From the NCBI GenBank assembly GCA_963693365.1, contig CAVNZM010000013.1:5642001-5706000 (forward strand): 64,000 nucleotides of DNA, read 5' to 3'. The position numbers and the translations under genes are program-made. Below the pieces are notes generated by a model that had not been told where the DNA came from, ran no database searches, and saw nothing but the letters and a program-made list of their open reading frames with translations. The stretch is from Amoebidium appalachense (Eukaryota > Ichthyosporea). This document shows positions 49,471 to 61,660 of this stretch, in pieces; position 1 is the first letter of the stretch; every line of letters starts with the position of its first letter.

Positions 49471-49721
49471 GGGAAATGGGGGGGGAAGGGGGTGGAGGGG
49501 GGGACTGCAAGAGTAGAAATGGGTGGAGTTGAACGTTGGCAGATGTGTTGAGCACGCAACTACCCCCCGCCCCCCCCCTCCTCCCGCAAGGCAAGGGGGG
49601 GAGAGGGGGGAGGGGGGAGAAGAGAAAAGGAGAAAAAAGAAACTCGAAACGAAGAAAAGAAAAGGTGCAAGAAAAGAAAGAATCGTTTTTGGAGAATCGA
49701 CTCGAACTAGATATTGCTCAG

Positions 49722-50081
49722 ACTGTCGGCTCCTTATCCACCCTTCCCCGTCACGGACTCCGACGGAAAAGTGGATATAACTTATACACGTGCACACACA
49801 CATCCCCCCCCCCCTCCCCCCACTCCGTTTTTTTTTTTAGGTGGGGGAAGCGGAAGGGGGGGGAGGGGCACGGGGGGGAGGGGGGGGGGGGGGGGGGGAG
49901 GGTGTGTTTTGGGGGGGGATGGGTGGGGGGGGGGGGGGGGGAGGGAGGGCCGGGTGTCCCAGGTGCCTGTGCTGGTATACTCAAATCGAATGTCAAGATT
50001 GATTGTTCTATGTTTATTGGTTGGACCACTGAAGATAACGATATGAGACATTGTCGCAGAAAACGCCAGGAGGTATTATAA
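49722..50081 (+). CDS. Tentative last two exons of an unidentified plus-strand gene
   Basis: Exon 49722-49789 (after GATATTGCTCAG, donor GTGCAC) reads LSAPYPPFPVTDSDGKVDIT then YT. Exon 49963-50081 (after GGTGTCCCAG) reads ACAGILKSNVKIDCSMF then IGWTTEDNDMRHC and ends RRKRQEVL-stop. The split codon completes as Arg (phase 1 on both sides). The intron carries C-rich, T-G composite and G tracts. No family is recognised. It converges on the transporter copy whose stop is at 50260, and it overlaps that gene's polyadenylation signal on the opposite strand. Upstream exons are not resolved. Confidence 0.38.
   Translation, partial: TVGSLSTLPRHGLRRKSGYNLYTCTHTSPPPSPHSVFFFRWGKRKGGEGHGGEGGGGGGRVCFGGGWVGGGGGEGGPGVPGACAGILKSNVKIDCSMFIGWTTEDNDMRHCRRKRQEVL
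50013..50018 (-). terminator. Polyadenylation signal of transporter copy 2
   Basis: TTTATT on the plus strand, AATAAA on the minus strand, in the context AACCAATAAA. It lies about 240 nt beyond the stop codon, as in copy 1. Confidence 0.6.
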
Positions 50082-50259
50082 TTACCGTGTTATTCACCTT
50101 GGAGTTTCAAAAGGTCATCTACAGATGCCGATATGTAGCCATCACAGATGACCCTATACATTCTAAGAGTTGAAAAAAAAAAGTCACCTCTGCTGTTACT
50201 TTGACATCTCTCTATAAAACCCACTGGATAGAATCTACGTTGAGCACTGCACCTAACAT

Positions 50260-51657
50260 TTAGTGCTTGGGCACGACCTCGCGGATCATCAGGGCCACGG
50301 CAGCGGCCACGACAAAGCAGCCGCCGGCCATGACCAGGGCCCAGGGCAGGCCGGCGTCGCCCAGGCTCGAGCGCATAGCGGCAATGACAAAGGTCACGAT
50401 CAGCTGCGGAGTGCAGATGAACAGGTTGAGGATGCCCATCTGCACGCCCACGGCCAGCCGGCCCTCGCCGTCCTCCTGGCTGTACTTGCCCACAATGGCA
50501 AACGGGAAGGCGTTGATGGCCGAGATGGGCACGCTGATGAGGATGGCCACGGCATACGCCATGCCCAGCGTCTGCGGCCCGAACTTGGACAGCAGCATGA
50601 TCACCGCCCCCACCGCAAGCGACCCGGCGTAGATAAACCGCGTGCGCTGCAGCACGCCAAACGTCACGAGGGAGGCCAGGGCCATGGAGTAGCCGATCTG
50701 CAACACGTTGGCATACACGCCCGACATGGAGTAGTGGCCCATGGCCTCGTTGAACAGCGCCTGCCCCTCGGCCGAGCACTGCGGCCCGTTGCAGCCGCCA
50801 AACACATTGATGCCGAACCACGTGGACCCCGTGGGCCACCAGGCGAACAGCGCGGCCCACGAGAAGAACTGCACGGCTGCAACTACGCCCAGGCGCAGGT
50901 CCATGTGGCGGATAGCCTTGAACACCGTCACAAACGGCTCGCTGAGGGACGACACCTGCTCGCTGGTGTTGACGGCCTCCCTGACAATGAAGCACGTGAG
51001 CAGGATGAAGAACACGTTGATGGCCATGACCGTGCCGAACAGCTGCAGAAGGTCGTCCTCGCTGTGGTACATGACCTTCATCAGCCCGTAGCCCAGCAGC
51101 CCCCCGCACCCCTGGAAGAACGACGACAGAAGCTGCCCCGTGGCCTGCTGCGAATTGGGCGCCACGTCGGAGACAAGGGCGCGGAGGGGTGTCTGGATGA
51201 TGTTGATGGTTACGTCAATGAGCACGGCCAGGATGAACGAGATGGGAAGCACGGCCGCCGAGGGAAAGATGTTGCGTGCACCGGCAAAGAGCATCGAAAT
51301 GAGGACCATGACCAGCAGACCGCCAACAAGGTACGGGCGGCGGCGGCCAAAGCGTGAGCGGCAACTGTCGGAGAAGGCGCCCACGATGGGGGCGGTGAGG
51401 AAGATCGTGATGGGGCCGAAGATCCAAATGTTTGTGGCCCAGAAGGCGGACAGGCCGAGGCTCTCCATGATGGGCGTGATGAGGCCAAACTCGGTCTGCC
51501 AGATGCACTGGATGCCCACCCACGGCAGCGCCGCCACCACCAGCTTCCACATGGGCAGCTTGCGCTCGGGCTCGGATATGGCCTCGCTGTAGGCGGCCTC
51601 GACGGCCGCCTGGCTAAAGTCCTTGGAGTCCTTGGTGTCGTAAGACGAAGACATCAT
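50260..51657 (-). CDS. GPH/SLC45-type sugar transporter, copy 2, 465 aa
   Basis: Inverted, intact copy of the transporter at 32016-33413, with the same length and the same MMSSSYDTKD start. I find only about six or seven amino-acid differences: Thr/Ser near residue 11, Gly85/Ile in PITGFLT, two in ARDIFPSS, Lys/Asn in APKSQ, Thr/Ala in RETVNT, and Ala/Val near the C end. The RFGRRRP signature and the LIDVTINIIQTPLRA segment are unchanged. Near identity beside a decayed GH15 neighbour suggests selection on this gene or gene conversion between the copies. TATA at 51722-51728, about 65 bp upstream; AATAAA downstream at 50013-50018. Confidence 0.92.
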   Translation of the reverse strand: MMSSSYDTKDSKDFSQAAVEAAYSEAISEPERKLPMWKLVVAALPWVGIQCIWQTEFGLITPIMESLGLSAFWATNIWIFGPITIFLTAPIVGAFSDSCRSRFGRRRPYLVGGLLVMVLISMLFAGARNIFPSAAVLPISFILAVLIDVTINIIQTPLRALVSDVAPNSQQATGQLLSSFFQGCGGLLGYGLMKVMYHSEDDLLQLFGTVMAINVFFILLTCFIVREAVNTSEQVSSLSEPFVTVFKAIRHMDLRLGVVAAVQFFSWAALFAWWPTGSTWFGINVFGGCNGPQCSAEGQALFNEAMGHYSMSGVYANVLQIGYSMALASLVTFGVLQRTRFIYAGSLAVGAVIMLLSKFGPQTLGMAYAVAILISVPISAINAFPFAIVGKYSQEDGEGRLAVGVQMGILNLFICTPQLIVTFVIAAMRSSLGDAGLPWALVMAGGCFVVAAAVALMIREVVPKH

Positions 51658-51721
51658 TGTTGTGTGTGTGAAGATTGTATGCAATTGCTGAACTGATGTC
51701 GTGGTGCTTCCGGCTAGTTGC

Positions 51722-51728
51722 TTATATA
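51722..51728 (-). promoter_or_regulatory. TATA box of transporter copy 2
   Basis: TTATATA on the plus strand reads TATATAA on the minus strand, about 65 bp upstream of the ATG at 51657. Its position matches that in copy 1. Confidence 0.6.
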
Positions 51729-52665
51729 CCTGTTGTACGAGAAATACTTTCAAATGATTGGCTGTTGCAAAAGCCATTGGCCATTGCTCAGTTTTAGTCT
51801 AGATCATTCTCGGTGCAGACGGATCAGTCCGCAGCTGGTCAGCAGATTTTGCAAGGGGATTTGTGAAAAGTAGAGTTTACGATAGGAATGTTTATGAATA
51901 TATTTTTCTTTCAAAACCAAGCATGTGAATAAGCGTTAGCAAACTCTGAAGTCGCTGGTACCAAAAGGCCAAGTTAGCTCGCGGCTGCGGTTGAAACTAT
52001 TGGCTTATTGTGCCATCCAATGAGGAAATGTATTGGCACAGTGACTGGCTCATACATACTGTTACGTAGTTTGCTGACGCTTTCTAAATTCTGACAGTTT
52101 CTGTACTGCTGCTTGCAAAGACATAAAATTGCAAGCGATTAGTTGTATTATATTATTTTTTTTAGGTAAGATATTAGGGCTGGACTTTGGCCTGTCAGCA
52201 CCCGGTATTGTACTGTACGTACAGGTAAACAGACTCAGGGCGTTGATTGGCTGACGAAGCCAACCAATGAGGAAATAGTCTGATAACATCTAGACTTCAG
52301 TGGAAAAGCGTTGGGGTTTTTTTCCAGCTCCCGAATTTCCTTGTGCGTGCATGTCCACGTCAGTACACTCTTTAGGGTGTTGGCCATCTGCAAACCCTGG
52401 TTAGAGAGCTCAAATACGACTATCTAATATTATGATAAGGTTTTGATAAGAGAGGTCACAAAAGTAGCGTTGCTGAGATTGTTGCTAGCTTTCAATCTGT
52501 AATGTGACCGATGAAAATATTGTTTAGACCCCCCAGGGGCGACAGTGGTGCTAAGTTAGCTAACCCCGGCAGGCGGAAAGCTCAGTGGTGCATGTGAGCG
52601 TGGCTACCCGCTGACGTTCTTCCATGCAGTCCTGCTTCCACGGCATTCTTAGGAGCGGAAATCCG

Positions 52666-52672
52666 TATATAA
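52666..52672 (+). promoter_or_regulatory. TATA box of GH15-like copy 2
   Basis: TATATAA about 105 bp upstream of the ATG at 52776. It persists although the coding sequence is broken. Confidence 0.5.
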
Positions 52673-52775
52673 GCACCAGACACATGTAGACTCCTATCAG
52701 CCTATATTGATATAGGCCCAATATCAATAACACATAAATAAGCACCAAACACAAACAACTTCACAGCATAAAAAG

Positions 52776-54234
52776 ATGGCCTTGAAATCTCCGCCGATGT
52801 TTGCAGCAACCCCAAATGTTGTGATCCACAACACCGACCTGGGCGAGGTAATGGCTGCCACCTACACAAAGGATGGCGTCAAGCACATCTGGGAGCTGCT
52901 GGCCAGCAAAGGGTCCCTCGCCTTTCCCACCATCCTGCAGGCCGTGGCCTCTTCTGTGCCGCCCTCACCGACCAGCTGCCTGGTGCAGACTACACGGGCT
53001 ACAGCAACGTGTGGGTGCGCAACAACATCCACGTTACCCACGCCCACTTCGCCACCGGCCAACCGCAAAAGGCAGTGGCAGTGATTTCAGACATTGCAAA
53101 ATTCTGGACCGCCCACCGCCATCGTTTTGTCGGCTGCATTTCTGGACAAGCAGACACTAATGACGTGATGCAGCAGCCGCACATTCGCTTCAACAGCCAC
53201 CACCTGAAGGAGAACACAGAGACGTGGTCGCACGCCCAAAACGACGCAGTGGGCTACTTCCTGTGGCTGACATGTGTCCTGGGTCGGGCCGGGCACATTG
53301 ACTGCAGCGAGCCAGCAATGGCCGACCTACTTGCCCTCATCCCCCTAGGCCTCTACCTGCACGCGGTGCGGTTTTGGGACGACAAAGACAACGGCCACTG
53401 CGAGGAGGCAAGAAAGGTCGAGGCCCCCAGTGTCGCTGCCGCCACTGCGGGCCTGCGTGAACGGCGCCGCTTGTTGGACGAATGCCCATCCACGGCACGT
53501 GCATTTCAGGCCGCTTACACTTCTGCCCTGTCCCACGCCCATGCACGTACGAGTACAGAATCTGATGTTGTTTTGGTTGAAAACGGGAGTGTTTTGGTGG
53601 CTGCATTGGAACAACGTGGGCAACAGACACTAAGTGCCATTCGTGGGAGAGCAGAGACGCCGGACTGGAGAGACGCACAGACGGAGCCCTTCTGTTCCTG
53701 GTCTACCCCTTGCATGTGGTCCAGGGGGACATGGCACGGCAGATTGTGGAGGACGTCGTGAACATACTGGCGGGTGACCACGGGATAAGGCGCTACGTCG
53801 GCGATTCCTATTGGATGGCCGACTACAAGACACTATTCAGCGAAGAAAACCGCACGGCAGATTTCAGCGACAACATGGGGGCACGACATTGCATGCTGCG
53901 GCCGGGGGAGGAGGCACAGTGGTGCATATTCGACCCAATCATCTCGGTCATATGTGGTATGTGGGCCCTAGAGGCAGCCAATCAGGAGAGAGAGGAGCTG
54001 GTCCGGCTGCAGACGGTTTTCTTTAACCGGTCTAGATCTGTGGGTCAGGTGACGGGTAGTGACTGTGTATTTGGCGCCTTTAAGTGCCCCGAGTCGTACT
54101 ACATCGAGAAGGGTCGGTATATGGTGAATGACATTTGCCCCCTGCTGTGGACTCAGGCAAATCTGCTGCTGGCGCTGCATTTCATGCACACAGTGGCGGG
54201 AGAGGTGGCCAAGAGGAATGCAACAGCCGCTTAG
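52776..54234 (+). pseudogene. GH15/phosphorylase-kinase-like copy 2, two frameshifts
   Basis: Inverted copy of the gene at 29309-30754, read in three frames. It starts MALKSPPMFAATPNVV in frame. Near 52935 it carries a net +2 nt change relative to copy 1 (and a further +3 nt at about 52977). Near 53643 it lacks 4 nt. The frame is never restored, and the remaining frame ends at the equivalent stop (54232-54234) with GDSYWMADYKTL, EAQWCIFDPIIS and PLLWTQANLL still readable. The WEEARK catalytic-region motif is changed to CEEARK, and ASSVG to APSVA. Two extra codons (Arg-Ser) occur in FFNRSRSVG. Either a pseudogene or, less likely, assembly errors; the substitutions at conserved sites favour real decay. 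AATAAA follows at 54238-54243. Confidence 0.82.
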
Positions 54235-54237
54235 ATG

Positions 54238-54243
54238 AATAAA
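54238..54243 (+). terminator. AATAAA after GH15-like copy 2
   Basis: AATAAA begins four bases after the stop codon of the pseudogene's last frame. Confidence 0.4.
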
Positions 54244-54249
54244 TGGGTG

Positions 54250-55187
54250 TCGGTCTCAGCTCTATGCATATAAGTGATTGTTTCTTTAATTTCAACTTTT
54301 AAAGAGTCCAGAGCACGTCAAACTCTCCCTTTATTAAATAGAGCCATTCACGGTTGGAAAATTCATGCATGGAAGCGTTATGAGATTCGTATAATAAAAT
54401 GATTAGGCTAGTATTTTCCGTAGCAGTAGGCCAGGGAATGAATGCTTATGTTTTTATTATCCACAGCTACAGGTGTGCAGCATTTGGTCTTTTGTGGCCG
54501 GTTTTTTGAGAGGAAGTGTCTGGTGATCATACGGTTTTTATTGGCATATGATCAGTGACCATATGCACGATATATGTATATGCAACTGTAAAGTTGCTGC
54601 CCATATATGGCCATGAAAAATTCAAGTAAATAAGTACAGAACTTCCATAATACACGTGGGCACAGCATGCCAGTGTGCGAGGGATGCCGAGGTGGTGGTG
54701 GGTGGGTGGTTGGGTGGGGGGAAGGGGGGGGGGGGGGGGGAGGGGGGGAGGGGGGGGAGGATGGGAAAGGGAAGGACTCTTCTGAAACTTTGATGTCCTT
54801 CCTTCCCCGCCCTCCCCCCCCCCCCCCCCCCCCCCCCCGGGAAGGCAGAGGGACATCAAAATTTGTGAAGAGTGTTTAGGACCTGGCTAGGTCGTGTTCC
54901 CAACCTCCCAAATCTCCCTACCCTTTCCCCACTATCCTGTCCCCCCCCCCCTCCCCCCCTCCCCCCCCCCCCCCCCCCTCCCCCCCCGCCCCGCCCCGCC
55001 CCGCCCTCCCAAATCCCCACCCCCCCTCCCCTTGCATTTCCCCCTGCATCGGCGTCTCCCTTTCCCACCCTATCCACCATCCCTCGCCTTCTTAGGGCCG
55101 GGCCCCAGAAATTCCGGTATGGGAGGATATGAATTCTTCTCCTTCGCCCCGGTTTTCAAAATTACCCCCCCTCTCTCTCCCCCCCCC

Positions 55188-55218
<31 letters not shown>

Positions 55219-55800
55219 CGCCCCCTTCCCCCAAAGCTTTCTCGGCTTTCCGCAACATTCCTATTCCTTTCACAGACTGAATCTCCCTGCACTCTCTCCC
55301 CCAATCTCTAATGATTTAGCTTCTGTTTCCTCCCTGTTTTAATATTTTGTGCTGGGGGAAGGGTCGGAGAGAAGGGAAACAGGGGGCGGAGGGGGGAGGG
55401 GGGGGGGGGAAGGAGGGGGGAAGGGGAGGGGGGGGGGAGGGGGGAGGGGGGAGGGGGGGTATCCCTCCCAAAAAATTTTATTGGGTGTAGGGGGGTTATT
55501 CCTCATATTTAATTTATTAAGAGGGGCCATTATATTCCACGTTTTAAATAAAAAAACGTGTGTACACATAGCACATACACATGCATACATGATACAACCA
55601 CGTGCAGGCTCTTCCCAACCCACCCTGTATAATAGCAGAATAGACACTTAGCTTTCACGGTACCAGAATAAGCATAACAAAGTTACCCTTCACGTGCACA
55701 TGCCTAAGTAATTTTTCCACAAATCAAGCCTCCGTGGTACATAACCCAAACGTGCAAGCTCACACACACCACTAGACCACATGCATGCTTCTCTGGCACA
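54250..55800. other. Intergenic: unique AT-rich sequence and G/C tracts
   Basis: AT-rich unique sequence 54250-54690, G-rich 54690-54770, C-rich 54808-55060, C and CA repeats 55170-55220, purine tract 55380-55460, and unique sequence 55480-55800. No supported exon. Confidence 0.5.
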
Positions 55801-55805
55801 TTACC

Positions 55806-56222
55806 GTAACGTGCATATTTCTTGCACAGACAACCACGTGCGCATTTCTCTCACAGACAACCACGTGCGTATTTCTCTCACAGACAACCACGTGCGTAAT
55901 TCTCGCACAGACAACCACGTAAGTATTTCCTGCACAGACACTTTCGTGTGTATTTCTTGCACAGACAACCACGTGCATATTTCTCGCGCAGACAACCACG
56001 TGCATATTTTTCATACAGACAAACACGTGCATATTTGTCTCTCCCACAACCATGCACACGTTTCTAATACAGACAACCACGTGCATGTTTCTAGCACAAA
56101 CAACCAGGTGCATATTTCGTGCACAGACAACAATGTGCATATTTCGTGCCCAGACAACCACGTGCACATTTTTCGCACAGAAAAATACGTCGTATTTCTC
56201 TCAACCACAACCATGCACACGT
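55806..56222. repeat. 27-bp minisatellite carrying CACGTG, about 15 copies
   Basis: Unit near ACAGACAACCACGTGCATAT plus TTCTCGC, with substitutions but almost no length change. As 27 is a multiple of 3, all frames on both strands stay open and give false 'HVVVCARNM'-type peptides. Its CAACCACGTGCATA core is the reverse complement of the 25-bp array at 27757-27966. Confidence 0.9.
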
Positions 56223-56239
56223 TTCACACAGCTTTTAGG

Positions 56240-56422
56240 TCCCAATAATAGTTAAGGGTATTCCGGTAACATCCACGACTAAGTTGTAACCTATTCAAAC
56301 TTGCAGACTTGGCTATTCGGGGTTTGAAATTCTTTTTAGGTGGGTCACTCTGCAGGTTCTGCCCAGTACCTTACTACTACAATGTGTGCGTGTTGTGTGC
56401 TGCAAATTAATTTTGGCGCCTG

Positions 56423-56455
<33 letters not shown>

Positions 56456-57290
56456 GGGGGGGAAGGGGGGAGAGGGGGGGGGAAGGGGGGGGAGGGGGGA
56501 AGGGGGGGGGGAGAGGGGGGGGGAAGGGGGGGGGGGGAGGGGGGAGGGGGGAAGGGGGGAGAGAGAGGGATTGGGGAGGGGGGTAGAGTGAGAGAGGAAT
56601 TATTATTTGCAGGCCATGTTCAGGAGGTCCTGTGTGTGTGTGTATGGGGTTATTCCTTGTTTAATCGGGGTGGGTGGCGGAATAGGAGCATGCATTGGTG
56701 GGTGGCTGGGTTTGTGCGTGTGCTGTGTGTGTAGGTGTTTGGTAGGGGTGGTGGTGGTGGTGGTTTGGGGGAGGGTAGGTTGGAAAGGGTGGGCAGGGTT
56801 TAAGGGGCAAGGAAGTTGGGGAAGCGAAAACTTGGGGGGGGGGGGGGGGGGGGGGGGGAGGGGGGAGGGGCATGGGGGCAGGGGTGTGTGTTTGTGTAGG
56901 GGGGAGGGGGGGGGGGTTGTATGGCATTATAAGGCGGCCCTGTGTTCATGTGTGAGCCAGTGGGCAAGAGAAAAGGGGGGTGTTTGGAGCCATACATACC
57001 ACGGTATGTCATTCTGTGTTGGCACACCGGTGAGGGAGGGGGGAAGGGGGGGGGGGGGGGGGGGGGGGGGTGAGCGGGGGGGATTTTTGAAGGCTTTTGC
57101 TGCTGGCCAATGCATACGCTCATCTACCAACCGATGGATAAAGGTCTTTCCTCTTTTTGGACTTATAATAAAAAATTCAATGCAAACAAGTGACACGGGA
57201 TACAACATCACATTACTTTACCCTCCCATGGGCCTGCTGGTTGGTGAGCAAGCAAAACCTCAGGCTAGAGCCTCCGTGAACTTGAACACA
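56240..57290. other. Intergenic: G-rich tracts and GT-rich DNA
   Basis: Poly(G) and GGGA-rich tracts 56424-56585, GT/GGT-rich 56620-56770, poly(G) 56836-56860 and 57045-57070. Unique sequence at 57085-57290 continues from the 3' side of the Cys-module pseudogene fragment. No supported gene. Confidence 0.5.
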
Positions 57291-57297
57291 AAATCAA

Positions 57298-57562
57298 AGC
57301 ACTGGCCATCATGGGCCCGACCTCGCCCACACCCTCTGCAGCACGTAAAGTAGGTGGGGGCACACGGGTTACCACACCCCCTCTCACATGTTGGCCCATT
57401 AGTAGACACACTGCTTGCACTTGTGGCCGTAACGGTTGACGGGGTGGTTGTGAATAGGGACGGGCACACCTAGGCAGGTGGAGTCGTGTGTGGATGTGCC
57501 CTGCGCACACGCTTTGCAACAGGTGGTGAATTTTCGTGCCGCCACACCCATCCCACAGTTCA
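57298..57562 (-). pseudogene. Fragment of the Cys-module/PARP-like gene (modules 5 and 6)
   Basis: The minus strand here closely matches exon 1 of the gene at 22582, covering modules 5 (CGMGVAA then FTTCCKACAQGTSTHDSTC) and 6 (CERGCGNPCAPTYFTCCRGC then HDGQC). One extra base between the modules, in CCTATTCACAACCACC compared with CCTATTCCAAACACGG, shifts the frame, so no single frame spans both. Beyond HDGQC the match stops and a stop codon follows 14 codons later. Upstream of module 5 the match also ends. No PARP-like domain is visible nearby. Confidence 0.75.
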
Positions 57563-57699
57563 TACACAAACATTTACCACCCCTTACTGCTGGTGCGCTT
57601 CTTCTTCCGGATGCACACTGATTGTGTGTTCTTTGCAAGGTCTACTTTGTGTTGCCCAGGGCAAATGTGTACTATAAAATGCTCCATAACATTTTGGTT

Positions 57700-58703
<1,004 letters not shown>

Positions 58704-59005
58704 TTACCCAACATAGCCCCTAGCACACAGAACAACAGCCACAACACCGCACACAATCCCAACCCACCCACCCACTACCCCATCCACCCTCGTCCCTCCA
58801 TTTTTCTGTGTGGGTACCCCGCCGGTTTGTGCTGCCGGAGCTGTAGGGTTAACATTGACCGTAGTTGTGGTTTTGCCGGGATTGTTTGTAGTGGAAGGGT
58901 TAACGTTAATTGCTGTTTCTGTTGCATTGACTGAGATGAGCAGAGAGTTGTATTCTCCGGTGCGGCTGACATATGTTGTGCACTTGTTGAGGGGTAGGAG
59001 ATTCA

Positions 59006-59006
<1 letters not shown>
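58704..59006 (-). CDS. Terminal exon: Thr-rich stalk and transmembrane helix
   Basis: Single open exon of 101 codons after a CA-repeat polypyrimidine acceptor. It ends with about 19 hydrophobic residues, then Arg-Gly-Tyr-Val-Gly and a stop, the layout of a type I membrane anchor with a very short cytoplasmic tail. On the opposite strand the region also has open frames, but without matching splice sites. Confidence 0.45.
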
Positions 59007-59071
<65 letters not shown>

Positions 59072-59522
59072 GGTGGGGGGGGGGGAGGGGGGGAGGAGGC
59101 GTGGATGGTTGGCAGATGTTGGGACCCCCGCCACCCCTCCTCCCCCCCAAAGAAAAAAAAGAAAAAAGAAAAAACCCACCTACTACCATTGCCAACCACC
59201 ACACCAGCCCAAATTTGAATACACCCGTGCCTAGCCCCACACTCCTCCGACCACAATAATCGGCCTCGCGCACCAACAGTAATGCAGAAAGACACATTGC
59301 TCCCTACCTTACAACGAGTGAGGAGCGAGATAATGGCAAAGGGGTAGGTGCATTTTTATGTGCTAACCCAGGGGTTTGCAGGTAGCCAGGAGGGGGGGGG
59401 GGGGAGAGGGGGGGGGGGGGAGGGGGTGGTGAAGGGGAGGGAGGAGGGGCGGAGGAGGGTGGAGGGTGCCGGCACATGACAACGAGAAAAAAGGACAAAG
59501 GGATTGTTAAAAACCAAACACC

Positions 59523-59606
<84 letters not shown>

Positions 59607-59643
59607 GTGCGTGCGTGCGTGCGTGCGTGCGTGTGTGCGTGCC

Positions 59644-59678
<35 letters not shown>

Positions 59679-60282
59679 TTGCGTGCGTGCGTGCGTGCGT
59701 GTGTGTATGTGCGTGTGTGTGTGTGTGTCCCCAATAGTAAACAACTCAAACTGATCACCAGTCAGGGGAGTATGGTGCCTCAAGCCTGATCGCATCCAAT
59801 TTCAGACCTCAAAATCGTCTCCGATCTAGGGCATGTCGCTCCCCATAGAATCGAGATATTTGAGAAATGGACACGTCAATATGTCCGTCTTGATGTCTAC
59901 TTCAAATGCACCTCGGATACTTGCCCAGCGCCACAGCAAGAACACCTTGAAATTTTGGTTTGAAAATTTGAATTTTTACTGACTGACCCTAAATTGGCGC
60001 TTTTCTGAAAAAAATGAAGGAGGGGTGCTATTACAAAAATAAGGTGTTCTACGTGCTCAGCGCGATCGACTTCCTATGGAAAGTTTTTTTAGAATTCAAA
60101 ATTTCGCAAAAATTACTGAGATATTTGCATCGACATCAAGAACCACCCTAGGGGGGTTCAATTTCAGACCCGTTGTTATCCATCGTTTATCCATTAATCC
60201 CGGCCCGGGCCGGGTGAAAGTTCAACCATATATGGGGCTGCAGCTGAATCACATGTGTCCACCTATGTGTCTGTGTCTGTTG

Positions 60283-60375
<93 letters not shown>

Positions 60376-60467
60376 GCAAGAGGGGAGAAGGAAGGTGGGG
60401 AAGGGGGGCGGGCGAGAGGCCCTGGGGGGGGTGGGGGGGGTGGGGGGGACGTGTGTGTGCGTGTGTG

Positions 60468-60536
<69 letters not shown>

Positions 60537-60574
60537 GCAAGGGGGGAGGGGGAGGGGGGGAAGAGGGGGCGGAG

Positions 60575-60605
<31 letters not shown>

Positions 60606-61488
60606 GGGCGATTGGGGAGCTACTTATATATGGCCAGTTGGACCCGTACTGCCGGCCCGGCCCGCCAGTAATATGTTCATGTGTGTAGTGTATGTGTGTG
60701 CATGTACAAGTGTGTCTACGTGTGTGTGTGTTTGTCCGTGTTGTGCCACGTGTGTGACACCGTGTGCCCCCTCCCCCCCCCCCCCTCCTCGAGGGGCAGA
60801 GGCCCCAAGTTTGGCCCAGGGTGACCCGACTCGGGTCGGGTCGGAAGGCTCTGATGACGTAATCGGGCCGGGCCGGATCGAGTCAGAGGGGGGTCAAAAT
60901 GGCGCATTTTGTGTTTTGTGTGTCATTCGACAGATCTCGATGAGACCTTTCGCTCCATCCAAAGAATTTTTAGATCCGTCGTCGGGAATTTTTTTTTTAA
61001 ATTTTTTCAATTTTGGAGGGCTTCAGCCTTAAGGCACCATAGTGGATGACATTGGTGTCTGCAGGAGTGGAGGGGGTGAATAGGGGGGGGGGGGGGGAGG
61101 CCTGAGGTGAGGGGATGGGTGGGGCGGAGGGGGGGGGGGGGGGGGGGGGAGGGACAGGGTGTGTGTGTATGCGTGTGTGTGGGTGTGTGTGTGTGTGCGT
61201 AAGTGTATGCGGCGGAGCTGGGGAGGAGGGGGGGGGGGGGGGTACGTCCTACCACAGGTGAACCACGGTACACACTGCACGCATCATCCACAAACCACCC
61301 CAGCGCCACCACCCCATTCCTGACCACCACACCCGCATATGCAATAGGTAGCATGTCGATGGTCGAAAACCCGGGGGGTGGGCTGGGTGTGCCAACGAGT
61401 AGGTGGTAGGACTCATCGTGACGATGGCAGGTGGAGGTGGTGGATACGAGCGGCTCTGTGTGTGCATGCGCACGTGTTTTTGGTTGTT

Positions 61489-61520
<32 letters not shown>

Positions 61521-61625
61521 GAAGGGGGGGAGGGGAGGGGGAGGGAGGGGGGGATGAGGGGGGGGATGAGTGGGGGGGGGGGGGGGGGGAGGGAAGGGGG
61601 GAGGGAGGGAGGGACGGGGTGGGGT

Positions 61626-61660
<35 letters not shown>

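Larger units (their letters stand above)
51658..52775. promoter_or_regulatory. Shared transporter / GH15-like promoter region (copy 2)
   Basis: 1.12 kb between divergent starts. CCAAT/ATTGG motifs lie at 51757-51761, 51776-51780, 51998-52002, 52017-52021, 52032-52036, 52246-52250 and 52264-52268. TATATAA boxes lie at 51722-51728 (minus) and 52666-52672 (plus), each close to its gene. Bases 52224-52294 match copy 1 (31353-31421) in reverse complement. Confidence 0.6.

Noticed and set aside
55806-56222. Direct-repeat array resembling a CRISPR
   Set aside because: The units are contiguous with no spacers, diverged from each other, and lie in a eukaryotic genome. It is a minisatellite.
55772-56248. 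Open frames reading repeated HVVVCARNM-like peptides on both strands
   Set aside because: The 27-bp minisatellite length is a multiple of three, so frames stay open automatically.
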